Assembly: GCF_027579695.1 (NCBI RefSeq)
Contig: NC_083596.1
Coordinates: 19,308,255-19,372,254, forward strand
Reading direction: 5' to 3'
DNA: 64,000 nt
DNA from: Neoarius graeffei
Taxonomy: Eukaryota > Chordata > Actinopteri > Siluriformes > Ariidae
The first letter of the stretch is position 1; each line of letters starts with the position of its first letter. This document shows, piece by piece, positions 53,704-62,606 of this stretch. A program made the translations under genes and the position numbers. The notes beneath the pieces are model-generated. The model worked only from the letters and a program-made list of their open reading frames with translations. It made no database searches and was not told the DNA's origin.

Positions 53704-54620
53704 TTGTCCCTCCTTCTGCGCTCCCTCTCAGATGCGGAGAGGCGAGTACGACCCACTTGCATGGGTTCTGGACAGTCACTGAAGGAGGTAGACGGTCTCC
53801 AGGTAGAGGTAGGGAGGCTGGGGGGGCTCAAGGCTTGGTGGCGTTCTCTCATCCTGTTGTCCAGACGAATAGCATGTGAGATGAGGGTTTCGAGGTCACT
53901 TGGGCATCCAATAGAGGCCAGACCGTCCTTGATGGGGTCAGACAGACCATGGTGGAAGGCTGACACCAGGGCAGTCTCGTTCCATCCACTTACTGCTGCG
54001 AGTGTTCGGAACGAGATGGCGTAATCTGCGACGCTTCCTCCTTGCCGGATGGACATGAGCTTTCGGGCTGCGTCGGTACTGATGTCTGCCTGATCGAAGA
54101 CCCGAAGCATCTCTTCAGAAAACAGCTGGAAATCAAAGCACTCAGGTCCCTGTCTTTGCCAGATAGCAGTAGCCCAGGCTCGCGCCTTACCAGCTAATAA
54201 GGTGATCACAAAGGCAATCTTGCAGCGATCCGTAGTGTAGGTGGTAGGCTGAAGCTCAAAGGTGAGTTGACACTGGGTAAGGAACTCTCGGCACTCACTG
54301 TGCTTGCCGTCATACCTCTGTGGTGCAGGAAGGCTGGGTTCGCGAGGTGAAGAAGGCAGCATGGCAGGAGGCACTGGAGCAGGAGTGGGAGCTGGATCAG
54401 GAGCAGGAACTGGATCAGGAGATGCAGGCAGAGATGTCAGCTGTGCCAGGGTTTTCCCAATTTGCTGAAGCAGTTCCTCGTGGCGAGCGAGGGCCTCACG
54501 TTGGCTGGTGAGCGTACGTCCATGAGCGTCCATGGTCGCTCCGAAGCGTGTCAAAGCTGCCATAATTCCCTGAAGGTTGGCCGGGTAGACAGTTGAAGCA
54601 GCCTCTGCTGAGTCGGTCAT
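53607..54620 (-). CDS. Chromovirus Gag (337 aa)
   Basis: ATG 54620 lies 14 nt after the LTR. Residues about 1-60 are helical with LTRFGATMDAHGRTLTSQRE. A Pro/Ala-rich linker with PVPAPDPAPTPAPVPP spans about 70-95. The capsid-type region (about 100-260) includes YDGKHSECREFLTQCQLTFE, YTTDRCKIAFVITLLAGKAR and GSVADYAISFRTLA. Near the end CIYCGKPGHFRASC is a CCHC zinc knuckle (C-x2-C-x4-H-x4-C). Full length for the family and uninterrupted. It would form the particle shell and bind the genomic RNA. Pol overlaps its end in another frame. Confidence 0.92.
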   Translation of the reverse strand: MTDSAEAASTVYPANLQGIMAALTRFGATMDAHGRTLTSQREALARHEELLQQIGKTLAQLTSLPASPDPVPAPDPAPTPAPVPPAMLPSSPREPSLPAPQRYDGKHSECREFLTQCQLTFELQPTTYTTDRCKIAFVITLLAGKARAWATAIWQRQGPECFDFQLFSEEMLRVFDQADISTDAARKLMSIRQGGSVADYAISFRTLAAVSGWNETALVSAFHHGLSDPIKDGLASIGCPSDLETLISHAIRLDNRMRERHQALSPPSLPTSTWRPSTSFSDCPEPMQVGRTRLSASERERRRRDKCCIYCGKPGHFRASCPELLGKGPPRPAEGGL

Positions 54621-54621
54621 G

Positions 54622-54632
54622 ACGGAGTCTTT
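54622..54632 (-). other. Self-priming type primer-binding site
   Basis: One base after the 5' LTR the minus strand reads AAAGACTCCGT, directly before the gag ATG (54620). It is not a tRNA-type TGG site. Its exact complement ACGGAGTCTTT occurs inside the LTR on the same strand (about 54916-54926), shortly downstream of the TATA box, where the transcript should begin. This is the arrangement known for self-primed Tf1/sushi elements. Confidence 0.75.
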
Positions 54633-54633
54633 C

Positions 54634-55125
54634 TGTTAGGGTTTTGCTGGGATTCGAACCTGGTTCGTTGGTGTGATGATCCAGCAAACCCTCACTAGGC
54701 CACCAGGGGAATGACTCAAATGCAGAGGCGTGAGGCGGAAGTAGAAAAAGTAACAAAAGGTTTATTTATACTATGTACACTATATACAATCCAGGGCAAA
54801 ACAAAAAAAAAACAAAAACAAAGAGTATAATTCAAAAAGAAAAAGGCAAAAATGCAAAAGCTCAGAAGATCCACAAAACACAGTACAAAGGAAACTGGAG
54901 ATAAACATAACAGCACAAAGACTCCGTGACAAGAGGACTGAACTCAGGGGTATAAATACACAAACTAATTAAGGACACAGGTGAAGATAATTAGGACTAA
55001 CAGGCAATTAACAAAAAAAAACACAAAACACAGGAACAGTGGCGGCCTCTAGAGGCCAAAATAAATATGACACGAAAAGGAAATAACAGCGGCCTCTAGA
55101 GGCCAAAACAGTCCAAGTCCTAACA
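54634..55125 (-). repeat. 5' LTR of the chromovirus
   Basis: Same ends and TATA-type box as its partner. Differences seen: AGCTCAGAAG for AGCACAGAAG and slightly longer A runs. Confidence 0.92.
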
Positions 55126-55295
55126 TTGGTGTGTGCATCAGAGACTTTTGGACATGATCCAGACAGCTTGCATACCAAGCAGACTCTCACACGCGTGCCA
55201 TAAACGACTTGTGCCTGCATAGGATTAAGGCGCAATCAGCGTGACAATATAAAAACTGTGAAAACACACTTACTTTGCGAAGAATTGAGAATTGT

Positions 55296-55622
55296 AGCCA
55301 TTTATCCTGTTCTACAGGGTTGCAGGCAAGCTGGAGCCTATCCCAGCTGACTATGGGTGAGAGGCGGACAAGTTGCCAGGTTATTGCAGGGCTGACACAG
55401 AGACAAACCACCATTCACACCTATGTTAATTTAGAGTCACCAGTTAACCTAACCTGCATGTCTTTGGACTGTGGGGGAAACCGGAGCACCCGGAGGAAAC
55501 CCACACAGACACCGGGAGAATATGCAAACCCACACAGAAAGGCCCTCGTCAGCCACTGGGCTCGAACCCAGGACCTTCTTGCTGTGAGATGACAGTGCTA
55601 ACCACTACACCACTGTGCCGCC
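55296..55622 (-). mobile_element. V-SINE, copy 19 (older)
   Basis: Complete head and core, with worn 3' tail and internal gaps (GGCGGACAAGTTGCC lacks the usual GGGTACACCCT). Lies in the right part of the hAT-type element. Confidence 0.87.
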
Positions 55623-56453
55623 TGGCGCTAAAACAGCCACCATCAAACGGTGCAGTTGGAGTCTTGTTCTCAGACTTGACTCAAATTTTTTTTTTAATGA
55701 CTTTGACTTGACTCGGACTTGAACACTGAGGACTCGAGACTGGACTCGATGTTTAGTGACTCGACTACAACACTGAATAGCCGTCCAAACTGATATTGAG
55801 GAAAGGATTTCCATTGATTTTTGGGTGTATGATCTTCACATGATTTCCAACACTGGAGCCAGTTACTGGATCTGGGTGTAACATATAAACGTAAAAATTA
55901 TTGTCTCACATATATTGGTTTAACCCAGAGATGTCATTTATTGGGACTAGCCCAATAAAGCCCATTAAATATTCTAATTGGTTTGTCAATCATAATTGGT
56001 TTGGGGAAAAATAGAGCAATAAACTCAAGGCCATAAACTTAGCTACTGACAAAATGTGCAAGTATGTAATTCTTAATTAGAAAGCTCAAAATGTAGCACT
56101 GTAACCAAGTCTCTTTCCAAAATAACTGATTGAGGGATTTCTCAGCAACAGGTGTGAATACATACACGATCACAACTTTTGTGTTTTTTGTATTTATAAG
56201 TAATTTTGCAGACTGCACTAATTACCCCTTCACACACTTTCCCCAATTCAGTATCAAGGAACTACTGTCAATTCATGATATACAGTACGTATAATCCAAA
56301 TTATTCTATCCACATTCATTGGATATGAGCAATCGCACGCTCTGATTGGCTACTCTATTACTAGGATATCAGCTCATATACTGTGATTAGAGGGGAAAAA
56401 ATGGTGGAGTGTGTGGCTGAACCAACCCAGGACGAAATAAAAACTCTACTTAA

Positions 56454-57730
56454 AGGTGCCCTTCCACCAAAAACGTTTAATACTGGCTCTTTTTGAAATA
56501 CCATAGTTCACTCCGAGTTGCATATGCATGCTGCATGTGAAAATGTAATTCTACTCCCATTCCCTGTATTAGCTTATGAAAGAAAATAGTCGTAAAAACG
56601 AGCGGATCAGAAAAAGCCATACGAAGTTACGTCACTTCGAAAATTAGTATTCATGGCCTCGCCCACCTTGGCTTGTGACCGCCCACGGGAAGAAAGTTCG
56701 GATTTAAGCGCGAGGACAGATAGCAGAGCCCATCTCGTCAGTAGCTAACGAAGAGGACCTAACAGCAAGCTGAAAACATGTCTGAACAAGTTCGTGCCTG
56801 TGTTATTTGTGGCAGTAACACATCAACGTTGCATTTCTTGCCCAAGATAGAAGAAATGGTTGGAATTTATCTTTGGAACACCACCAGCGAAGTATAATGC
56901 AACGTTAGTACTGTGTTCTGATCATTTCAACCACAGTGACTTTTCAAACTTCGGTGCCTTCAGTAGTGGTTTTGCTTTGAAGTTGTTTTTAAATACCTGG
57001 ATCTGTCGACCACCAGCTCACAAGCTGGAAGAAAAACATGAACTTTTTGTTCGAAGGTTTTTGTTACAAAATAGCATGTTCACATTCTCCACGTTAGCAT
57101 GCATGACATGGTCACAAGCTAGGCAGGGATGAGAGTTTCCCGCTTTTCGGCGGATTTCCGCTTTTTCTGAGTAAAAAACGACCTTTTTATATTATGCCAA
57201 ATCCGTCGAGAATTTTTTTTTTATTAATTTCAGGGGGTTGGGGTATGTTCCTTCATGCTGTTCAAACTGTATTAACTCCAACGATGTTTACACATTATTT
57301 GTAAGTCGCCATCTTTAGTCTTGTTTAAATCTCGTTGAATGTGATGCAAAATTCGTGTTATCTACATTGTTATTGGTCAAAACATCGATGTCGAGACCAT
57401 AATAGCCAATCAAAACCGTTTTTACAAAGACACCCACATCCGCTTGTTCTGACCCACTGGAGGTAGCGTCACAGTGCTGTTAGACAATCAGAGGTAACAC
57501 GTTTACTGATTGGCTAACAGCAATCAGAGATAACACGTTTACATGTCATGAATATTAATGAGTAAGAGCTGAAATCCTGTCGTTCTCCCGCCACCCACTC
57601 CTCCACCAAACTAGAACAGCCTGAAACAGGAGAACCACAGCTTTTTTTTTTCACCAAAACCGGCTCACAGGGCATTCATTCATACTAGAGACCACCGCAC
57701 AATTAATGAAAAAACGATGCAAGGAGACCT
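56454..57730 (+). mobile_element. TTAA-flanked (Kolobok-like) element with a C2CH exon
   Basis: TTAA at 56450-56453 and 57731-57734. Ends AGGTGCCCTTCC and, inverted, AGGTCTCCTTGC match at 8 of 12. An exon of THAP-like character starts at 56778. The rest shows no transposase. Confidence 0.6.
56778..57000 (+). pseudogene. THAP-like C2CH exon, one frameshift
   Basis: ATG 56778 reads MSEQVRACVICGSNTSTLHF then LPKIEE. After a 1-nt shift near 56856 it continues KWLEFIFGTPPAKYNATLVL, CSDHFNHSDFSNFGAFSSGF and ALKLFL. The spacing C-x2-C ... W ... C-x2-H (CSDH) is that of THAP-type zinc fingers in a variant found in fish transposon proteins. Upstream DNA has a start region typical of a 5' exon but no certain promoter motif. 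Confidence 0.6.
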
Positions 57731-57842
57731 TTAAAAACAAACCCCCAAAAATACAAAAAAGCAACAAAATATGGAATGAAAGTATTTGATGGTAAGAAGG
57801 TATCTTTTTTATTTTTCATGAATTATTATTATGTAATTTTTC

Positions 57843-58204
57843 GGGTGGCACGGTGGTGTAGTGGTTAGCGCTGTCGCCTCACAGCAAGAAGGTCCTGGGT
57901 TCGAGCCCCGGGGCCGGCGAGGGCCTTTCTGTGCGGAGTTTGCGTGTCCGCGTGGGTTTCCTCCGGGTGCTCCGGTTTCCCCCACAGTCCAAAGACATGC
58001 AGGTTAGGTTAACTGGTGACTCTAAATTGACCGTAGGTGTGAGTGTGAATGGTTGTCTGTGTCTATGTGTCAGCCCTGTGATGACCTGGCGACTTGTCCA
58101 GGGTGTACCCCGCCTTTCGCCCATAGTCAGCTGGGATAGGCTCCAGCTTGCCTGCGACCCTGTAGAAGAGGATAAAGCGGCTACAGATAATGAGATGAGA
58201 TGAG
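57843..58204 (+). mobile_element. V-SINE, copy 20
   Basis: Exact 18-bp duplication ATTATTATGTAATTTTTC (57825-57842, 58205-58222), the longest in the window. Lacks CATGTTCTCCC of the core. Confidence 0.93.
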
Positions 58205-58222
58205 ATTATTATGTAATTTTTC

Positions 58223-59070
58223 ATAAACTGCTAATGTCATTTCGTCGGTTTGTTTACATTCTCAGCGGAAATTATTTTGTCGGACATTTTGTATTAAGTT
58301 TTTTTTATCGAATTTGCAAAAAAATAAAACTGCTCTGTTTCTCAAAATCCAGTAAATGTGGATAGAATAAAACAGTTATTCTACTCAATCTTGTCATACA
58401 CGGTTTATAGCCAACTCGGCGCTACGCACGTGGTCGGCTATCAGCTCATGTACGACTCAATTTCGTGGAATAACTTAATTACGTCCAATACAGTTTCAAG
58501 TTGTAACAAGAAAATGTGGAAAGTGTGTGAATAATTAAGACACTAATTTATTTGTGCACTCAAAATGTACATATACATTAGCACGTTCACCGAGAGTCAT
58601 GAATCAACAGTTTATTTCCTTGTTAAGATAAGCTTACTTTTGACAATGTGATTTGTTGTCTATACTGAAATGTTTACTCAACCCTCAGATCTTATTGCAT
58701 ATTACAATGCAGTGGTTCGCCCTGAGCCTAAAGCATCTATCAGATCTGGATGAGGAATGCAAACATTACTTTCCAAGGAATCTTTGTTCATGTATCTGCA
58801 GAGTGTAACAGCAGTGTAATTAGCAAGCATTCATGACACACAGATATAAACAGGATATGGTGCATAATTATGAGGTCTAAAATAACAGTGATGAGATCTC
58901 TTATGTCTTAATATACAATAAAATGGAGAGTTATGAGCCAAAGGCCCATCTTTCATTTAATTGAAAGAATTGAAGGATGCATTTCCACAATGCTCAGAGC
59001 ACTCTGGAATAAATTTATTTCATCGTTGATAAAAAGGAGACTACAACCTATATGGCAGCAAATTTCCATC
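58223..59070. other. Intronic sequence without recognised features
   Basis: AT-rich. No supported feature. Confidence 0.4.
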
Positions 59071-59290
59071 CATCCATTATCCGTAACCGCTTATACTGTG
59101 CAGGGTCGCAGGCAAGCTGGAGCCTATCCCAGCTGACTATGGGCGAGAGGCGGGGTACATCCTGGACAAGTCACCAGATCATCACAGGGCTGACACATAC
59201 TGTAGAGACACACAACCATTCACACTCACATTCACACCTACGGTCAATTTAGAGCCACTAATTAGCCTAACCTGATGCCTTTGGACTGCC
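59071..59290 (-). mobile_element. V-SINE, copy 21 (5'-truncated, old)
   Basis: 3' half only, running from the CATCCATCCATTATCC tail to TTTGGACTG. Strongly diverged. Confidence 0.82.
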
Positions 59291-59838
59291 ACCTCTTTAG
59301 ATTTGTCATCTGACACATTATGGGGCCTTCTAAAAACAGATATGCTTCTAAAGATGTTACATGACATTTTAATTGCATACAGATGGACTCCATTCAACTG
59401 ATAATGTGGCTTCCTATGGCAACTGGTTGTACCAAAGTTAATTTACCTAAATTAATTAAATAACAAATTTAAGAACTTATTAACATACCTGTACATACGC
59501 AATCACCTATTCCAAATCATACTGATTGTTCTCTTCAATATTACGAGCTATTTGGTGAGATTCATGTCTTGCAAAAGTATTCATACCCCTTTGTGTTTGT
59601 CTTGTTTTGTCACATTCCAAGCTGGAATTAAAATGGATTTTTGGGAGGGTTTGCACCATTTGATTTACACAACATGCCTACCACTTTAAAGGTGCAAATT
59701 GTTGTTTTATTGTGACACAAACAATAATTAAGATGAAAAAACAGAAATCTGGAGTGTGCATAGGTATTCACACCCTTTCATTTGAAACCCCTAAATAAGA
59801 GCTGGTCCAACCAATTCACTTCATAAGTCACATAATTA

Positions 59839-60020
59839 GGGGGCGTCGTGGCTCGGGTGGATGGGGTGCCGTGCCGTGGGTCCGGGGACCCGGGTTCGAT
59901 TCCGGCCCGGGGTCATTTCCCGATCCCTCCCCATCTTTCTCTCCCGCTCATTTCCTGTCTCTACACTGTCCTATCCAATAATAAAGGTGAAAAAAGCCCA
60001 AAAAAAAATCTTAAAAAAAA
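59839..60020 (+). mobile_element. tRNA-derived SINE of a second family
   Basis: GGGGCGTCGTGGCTCGGGTG has a box A-like start, and GGGTTCGATTCCGGCCCGG contains box B. The 3' body holds CTCTCCCGCTCATTTCCTGT, then CCAATAATAAAGGTGAAAA and an A-rich tail. Exact duplication AAGTCACATAATTAG (59824-59838, 60021-60035). Confidence 0.9.
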
Positions 60021-60137
60021 AAGTCACATAATTAGTTGATTAAGAGCCACCTGTGTGCAATCAAAGTGTCACATGATCTGTCACATGATATCTGTATAAA
60101 TCAACCTGGGACTCTGCAACACGACTAAGCAAGCAAC

Positions 60138-61440
60138 ATGAAAACCAAGGAGCACTTCAAACAGGTCAGAGACAAAGTTGTGAAGTATGGATCAGGGTTG
60201 GGTTATAAAAAATATCCCAAATTTTGAATATCTCAGGGAGCACCATTAAATCCATTATAGCAAAAAGGAAAGAATATGGCACCACTACAAACCTGACAAG
60301 AAAAGGCCGCCCACCAAAACTCACAGACCGGACAAGGAGGGCATTAATCAGAGATGTAACAAAACCACCAAAGATAACACTGAAGGAGCTGTAAAGATTC
60401 ACAGCAGAGATGGGAGTATCTGTCCATAGGACCACTTTAATCCGTACACTCCACAAAGTTGGGCTTTATGGAAGAGTGGCCAATAAAAAAACCACTGCTT
60501 AAGCAAACACATTTGGAGTAAACACATGGAAGAAGATTTGCTGGTTAAACTTTGGCAGCACTGTGATGTAGTGGTTAGCACTGTCGCCTCACGTCAAGAA
60601 GGTCCTGGGTTTGATCCCAGTGGCTGACTAGGGCTTTTCTGTGTGGAGTTTGCATGTTCTCCCGGTGTCCGCGTGGGTTTCCCCACTGTCAAAAGACATG
60701 TAGTTAGGTTAATTGAATACTCTAAATTGCCCATTGGTGTTAATATCTGGGCTGTGTTCGCTGGTCAAACATGAGTAGTAAGGCGTCTGCCTATGGTGCC
60801 TTTGTATGCCTTCGACTCGGCCATGTTGAACTGCATCCTTCGTGATTCAGCTGCAAGATAGGATAATTAGCCACTATAAATAAATAAAAACAAATGAGAC
60901 TAACATTGACATTTTTGGCAATCATGGGAAAGGCCATGTGTGGTGCAAACCCATCACCCTGAGAACACCATTCCTACAGTGATGCATGGTGGCGGCAGCA
61001 TCATGCTGTGGGGATATTTTTCATCTGCAGGGACAGGAAAGCTGGTCAGGACTGAAGGAAAGATGGATGGCACTAAATACAGGGCAATTCTGGAGGAAAA
61101 CCTGTTGGAGTCAGCCAGAGGTTTGAGACTGGGACGAAGGTTCATGTTCCAGCAGGACAATGACCCAAAACATACTGCTAAAGCTACACTGGAGTGGTTT
61201 AAAGGGAAACATTTAAATGTCTTGGAATGGCCTAATCAAAGCCCAGACCTCAATCCAATTGAGAATCTGTGGCATAACTTGAAGATTGCTGTACACCAAC
61301 GCAACCCATCTAACTTGAAGAGCCAGAGCAGTTTTGCCTTGAGGAATGGGCAAAAATTCCAGTGGCTAGATGTGTTAAACTAATAGAGACATACCCCAAG
61401 AGACTTGTAGCTGTAATTGCAGCAAAAGGTGGCTCTACAA
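60138..61440 (+). pseudogene. Tc1-like transposase pseudogene
   Basis: ATG 60138 gives MKTKEHFKQVRDKVVKYGSG, then stops and frame changes. The C-terminal half is open from 60940: [40 protein letters not shown] (second catalytic Asp) and [15 protein letters not shown] (catalytic Glu, DD34E). It ends with a broken GQKFQW...PKRLVAVIAAKGGSTKY. The first catalytic Asp block is lost around the V-SINE insertion. Confidence 0.87.
60550..60745 (+). mobile_element. V-SINE, copy 22 (3'-incomplete, old)
   Basis: Head and part of the core only (CACTGTGATGTAGTGGTTAG to CTCTAAATTGCCC). Sits in the Tc1 transposase. Confidence 0.8.
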
Positions 61441-61663
61441 AGTATTGACTTGGGGGGGTGAATACCTATGCACACTCCAGATTTCTATTTTTTCATCTTA
61501 TTGTTTGTCACACAATTTAAAAAAAAATGCACTTTTAAAGTTGTAGGCATATTGTGTAAATCAAATGGTACTAACCCTCCAAAAATCCATTTTAATTCCA
61601 GCTTGTAATGCGACAAAACAGGACAAACACAAAGGGGGATGAATACTTTTGCAAGACACTGTA

Positions 61664-62016
61664 GCCCCAAGTCCACTTCAGTTCCAGGTTGCAACAATAC
61701 AAAATGTTGGGGTGAATATTTTATGTATATGTACGTACACTGTGAATTCTATTGCATATCATCTGCATTGGTTTAAGTGGAATATTGTTTTCATGACACT
61801 GATGGCTCCATTGTTTGTGTGTTTATTGTTAGGTCTCTTGTATGTAATGTCCTTTGATGGTGAAGTTATTTTTCTGCTTTGTATTTTGAGAATTGATCTC
61901 TATCCAAGTTAACCAGTAAAGCATTCTGTCATGCATCTCTGTGAATATTTATAATAGCAAGTTCAAACCTATTATGAAAAGAGCCAAAGTTAATAATGTC
62001 TTTATTTATTTTGTAG
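61664..62016. other. End of P2X intron 1
   Basis: No repeat recognised. T-rich before the acceptor at 62016. A branch-point-like TTAAT occurs about 25 nt upstream of the AG. Confidence 0.45.
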
Positions 62017-62161
62017 ATGGGTGTTCATCTATGAGAAAGGCTACCAGATTGAAGACACAGCTATAAGCTCAGTTTTCACTAAGATGAAAGGAATAGCTTA
62101 CACTGAACATAATGGAACAGAGAAGCTTTGGGATGTAGCCGATTATGTGTTCCCTGATCAG
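62017..62161 (+). CDS. p2rx1: P2X purinoceptor 1-like, coding exon 2
   Basis: Follows a clean TTTTGTAG acceptor. Its first base completes the Gly codon split from exon 1. It then encodes 48 residues: [10 protein letters not shown] (end of TM1, with the extracellular YEKGYQ motif shared by P2X subunits), SSVFTKMKG (the residues matching the ATP-site Lys pair K-x-K-G of P2X receptors), and [12 protein letters not shown] (the WDVADYV segment is especially close to P2RX1). The exon ends CAG|GTGAGT in phase 0. The T-x2-S-V-x2-K-x-K-G context is intact, so nothing suggests a pseudogene. The remaining exons lie beyond the window. Confidence 0.92.
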
Positions 62162-62191
62162 GTGAGTGGTAAACCACCCAGTGCCTAGGTG

Positions 62192-62197
<6 letters not shown>

Positions 62198-62227
<30 letters not shown>

Positions 62228-62249
62228 CACACACACACACACACACACA
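62198..62249 (+). repeat. (AT)n and (AC)n microsatellites in P2X intron 2
   Basis: About 12 AT units, then TAAAA, then about 13 AC units, close to the exon 2 donor and adjoining a V-SINE. Confidence 0.88.
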
Positions 62250-62578
62250 CATCCATTATCTGTAGCCGCTTATCCTGTTCTACAGGGTTGCAGGTAAGCT
62301 GGAGCCTATCCCTGCTGACTATGGGCGAGATGCGGGGTACACCCTGGACAAGTTACCAGGTTATCGCAGGGCTGACACATAGACACAGACAACCATTCAC
62401 ACTCGCACCTACGGTCAATTTAGAGCCACCAGTTAACCTAACCTGCATGCCTTTGGACTGTGGGGGAAACCGGAGCACCCGGAGGAAACCCATGCAGACA
62501 CGGGGAGAACATGGGCTCGAACCCAGGACCTTCTTGCTGTGAGGTGACAGTGCTAACCACTACACCACCGTGCCGCCC
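62250..62578 (-). mobile_element. V-SINE, copy 23
   Basis: Complete head with box B-like GGGCTCGAACCC (complement) and a core lacking about 40 bp (AACATGGGCTCGAACC joint near 62510). The tail is GGAT-like and merges with the AC repeat. Confidence 0.88.
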
Positions 62579-62606
62579 ATGTCTGTGTGTGTGTATACAC
62601 ACACAC

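Larger units (their letters stand above)
51944..55125 (-). mobile_element. Tf1/sushi-type chromovirus, internally deleted, young
   Basis: Two LTRs, 51944-52433 (490 bp) and 54634-55125 (492 bp), differ by about one substitution and a run-length change. An exact 5-bp target duplication TTGGT flanks them (51939-51943, 55126-55130). Minus-strand order: LTR, gag, pol start, chromodomain end, polypurine tract, LTR. About 3 kb of pol (most of RT, RNase H, most of integrase) is missing at a joint near 52730. The Gag zinc knuckle, DSG protease and C-terminal chromodomain place it among Ty3/gypsy chromoviruses, and the priming layout points to the Tf1/sushi group. Confidence 0.93.
51680..55775. mobile_element. 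hAT-type MITE rich in AAGTCC motifs, copy 2, carrying an LTR retrotransposon
   Basis: Ends CAGGCCTGTAGTACTCAAGTC and GTGACTCGACTACAACACTG are imperfectly inverted, in reverse orientation to the 32381 copy. Flanks AATAGCAA / AATAGCCG (51672-51679, 55776-55783) match at 6 of 8. Without the insertions it would be under 600 bp. Confidence 0.72.
59562..61661 (+). mobile_element. Tc1-like transposon relic with two SINE insertions
   Basis: Inverted ends share GTCTTGCAAAAGTATTCAT / ATGAATACTTTTGCAAGAC. The right end is followed by TA (61662-61663) and the left tip is worn. Interior interruptions: a tRNA-type SINE (59839-60020) and a truncated V-SINE. Confidence 0.85.
15357..62016 (+). other. p2rx1: Intron 1 of the P2X gene (about 46.7 kb)
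   Basis: The donor GTAAGAG begins at 15357. The acceptor is a T-rich tract, TTTATTTATTTTGTAG, ending at 62016. Phases match: exon 1 ends with two codon bases (GG) and exon 2 supplies the third (A), restoring Gly. No other P2X-like exon was seen between. Nearly all of its length is assignable to transposons. Confidence 0.85.
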
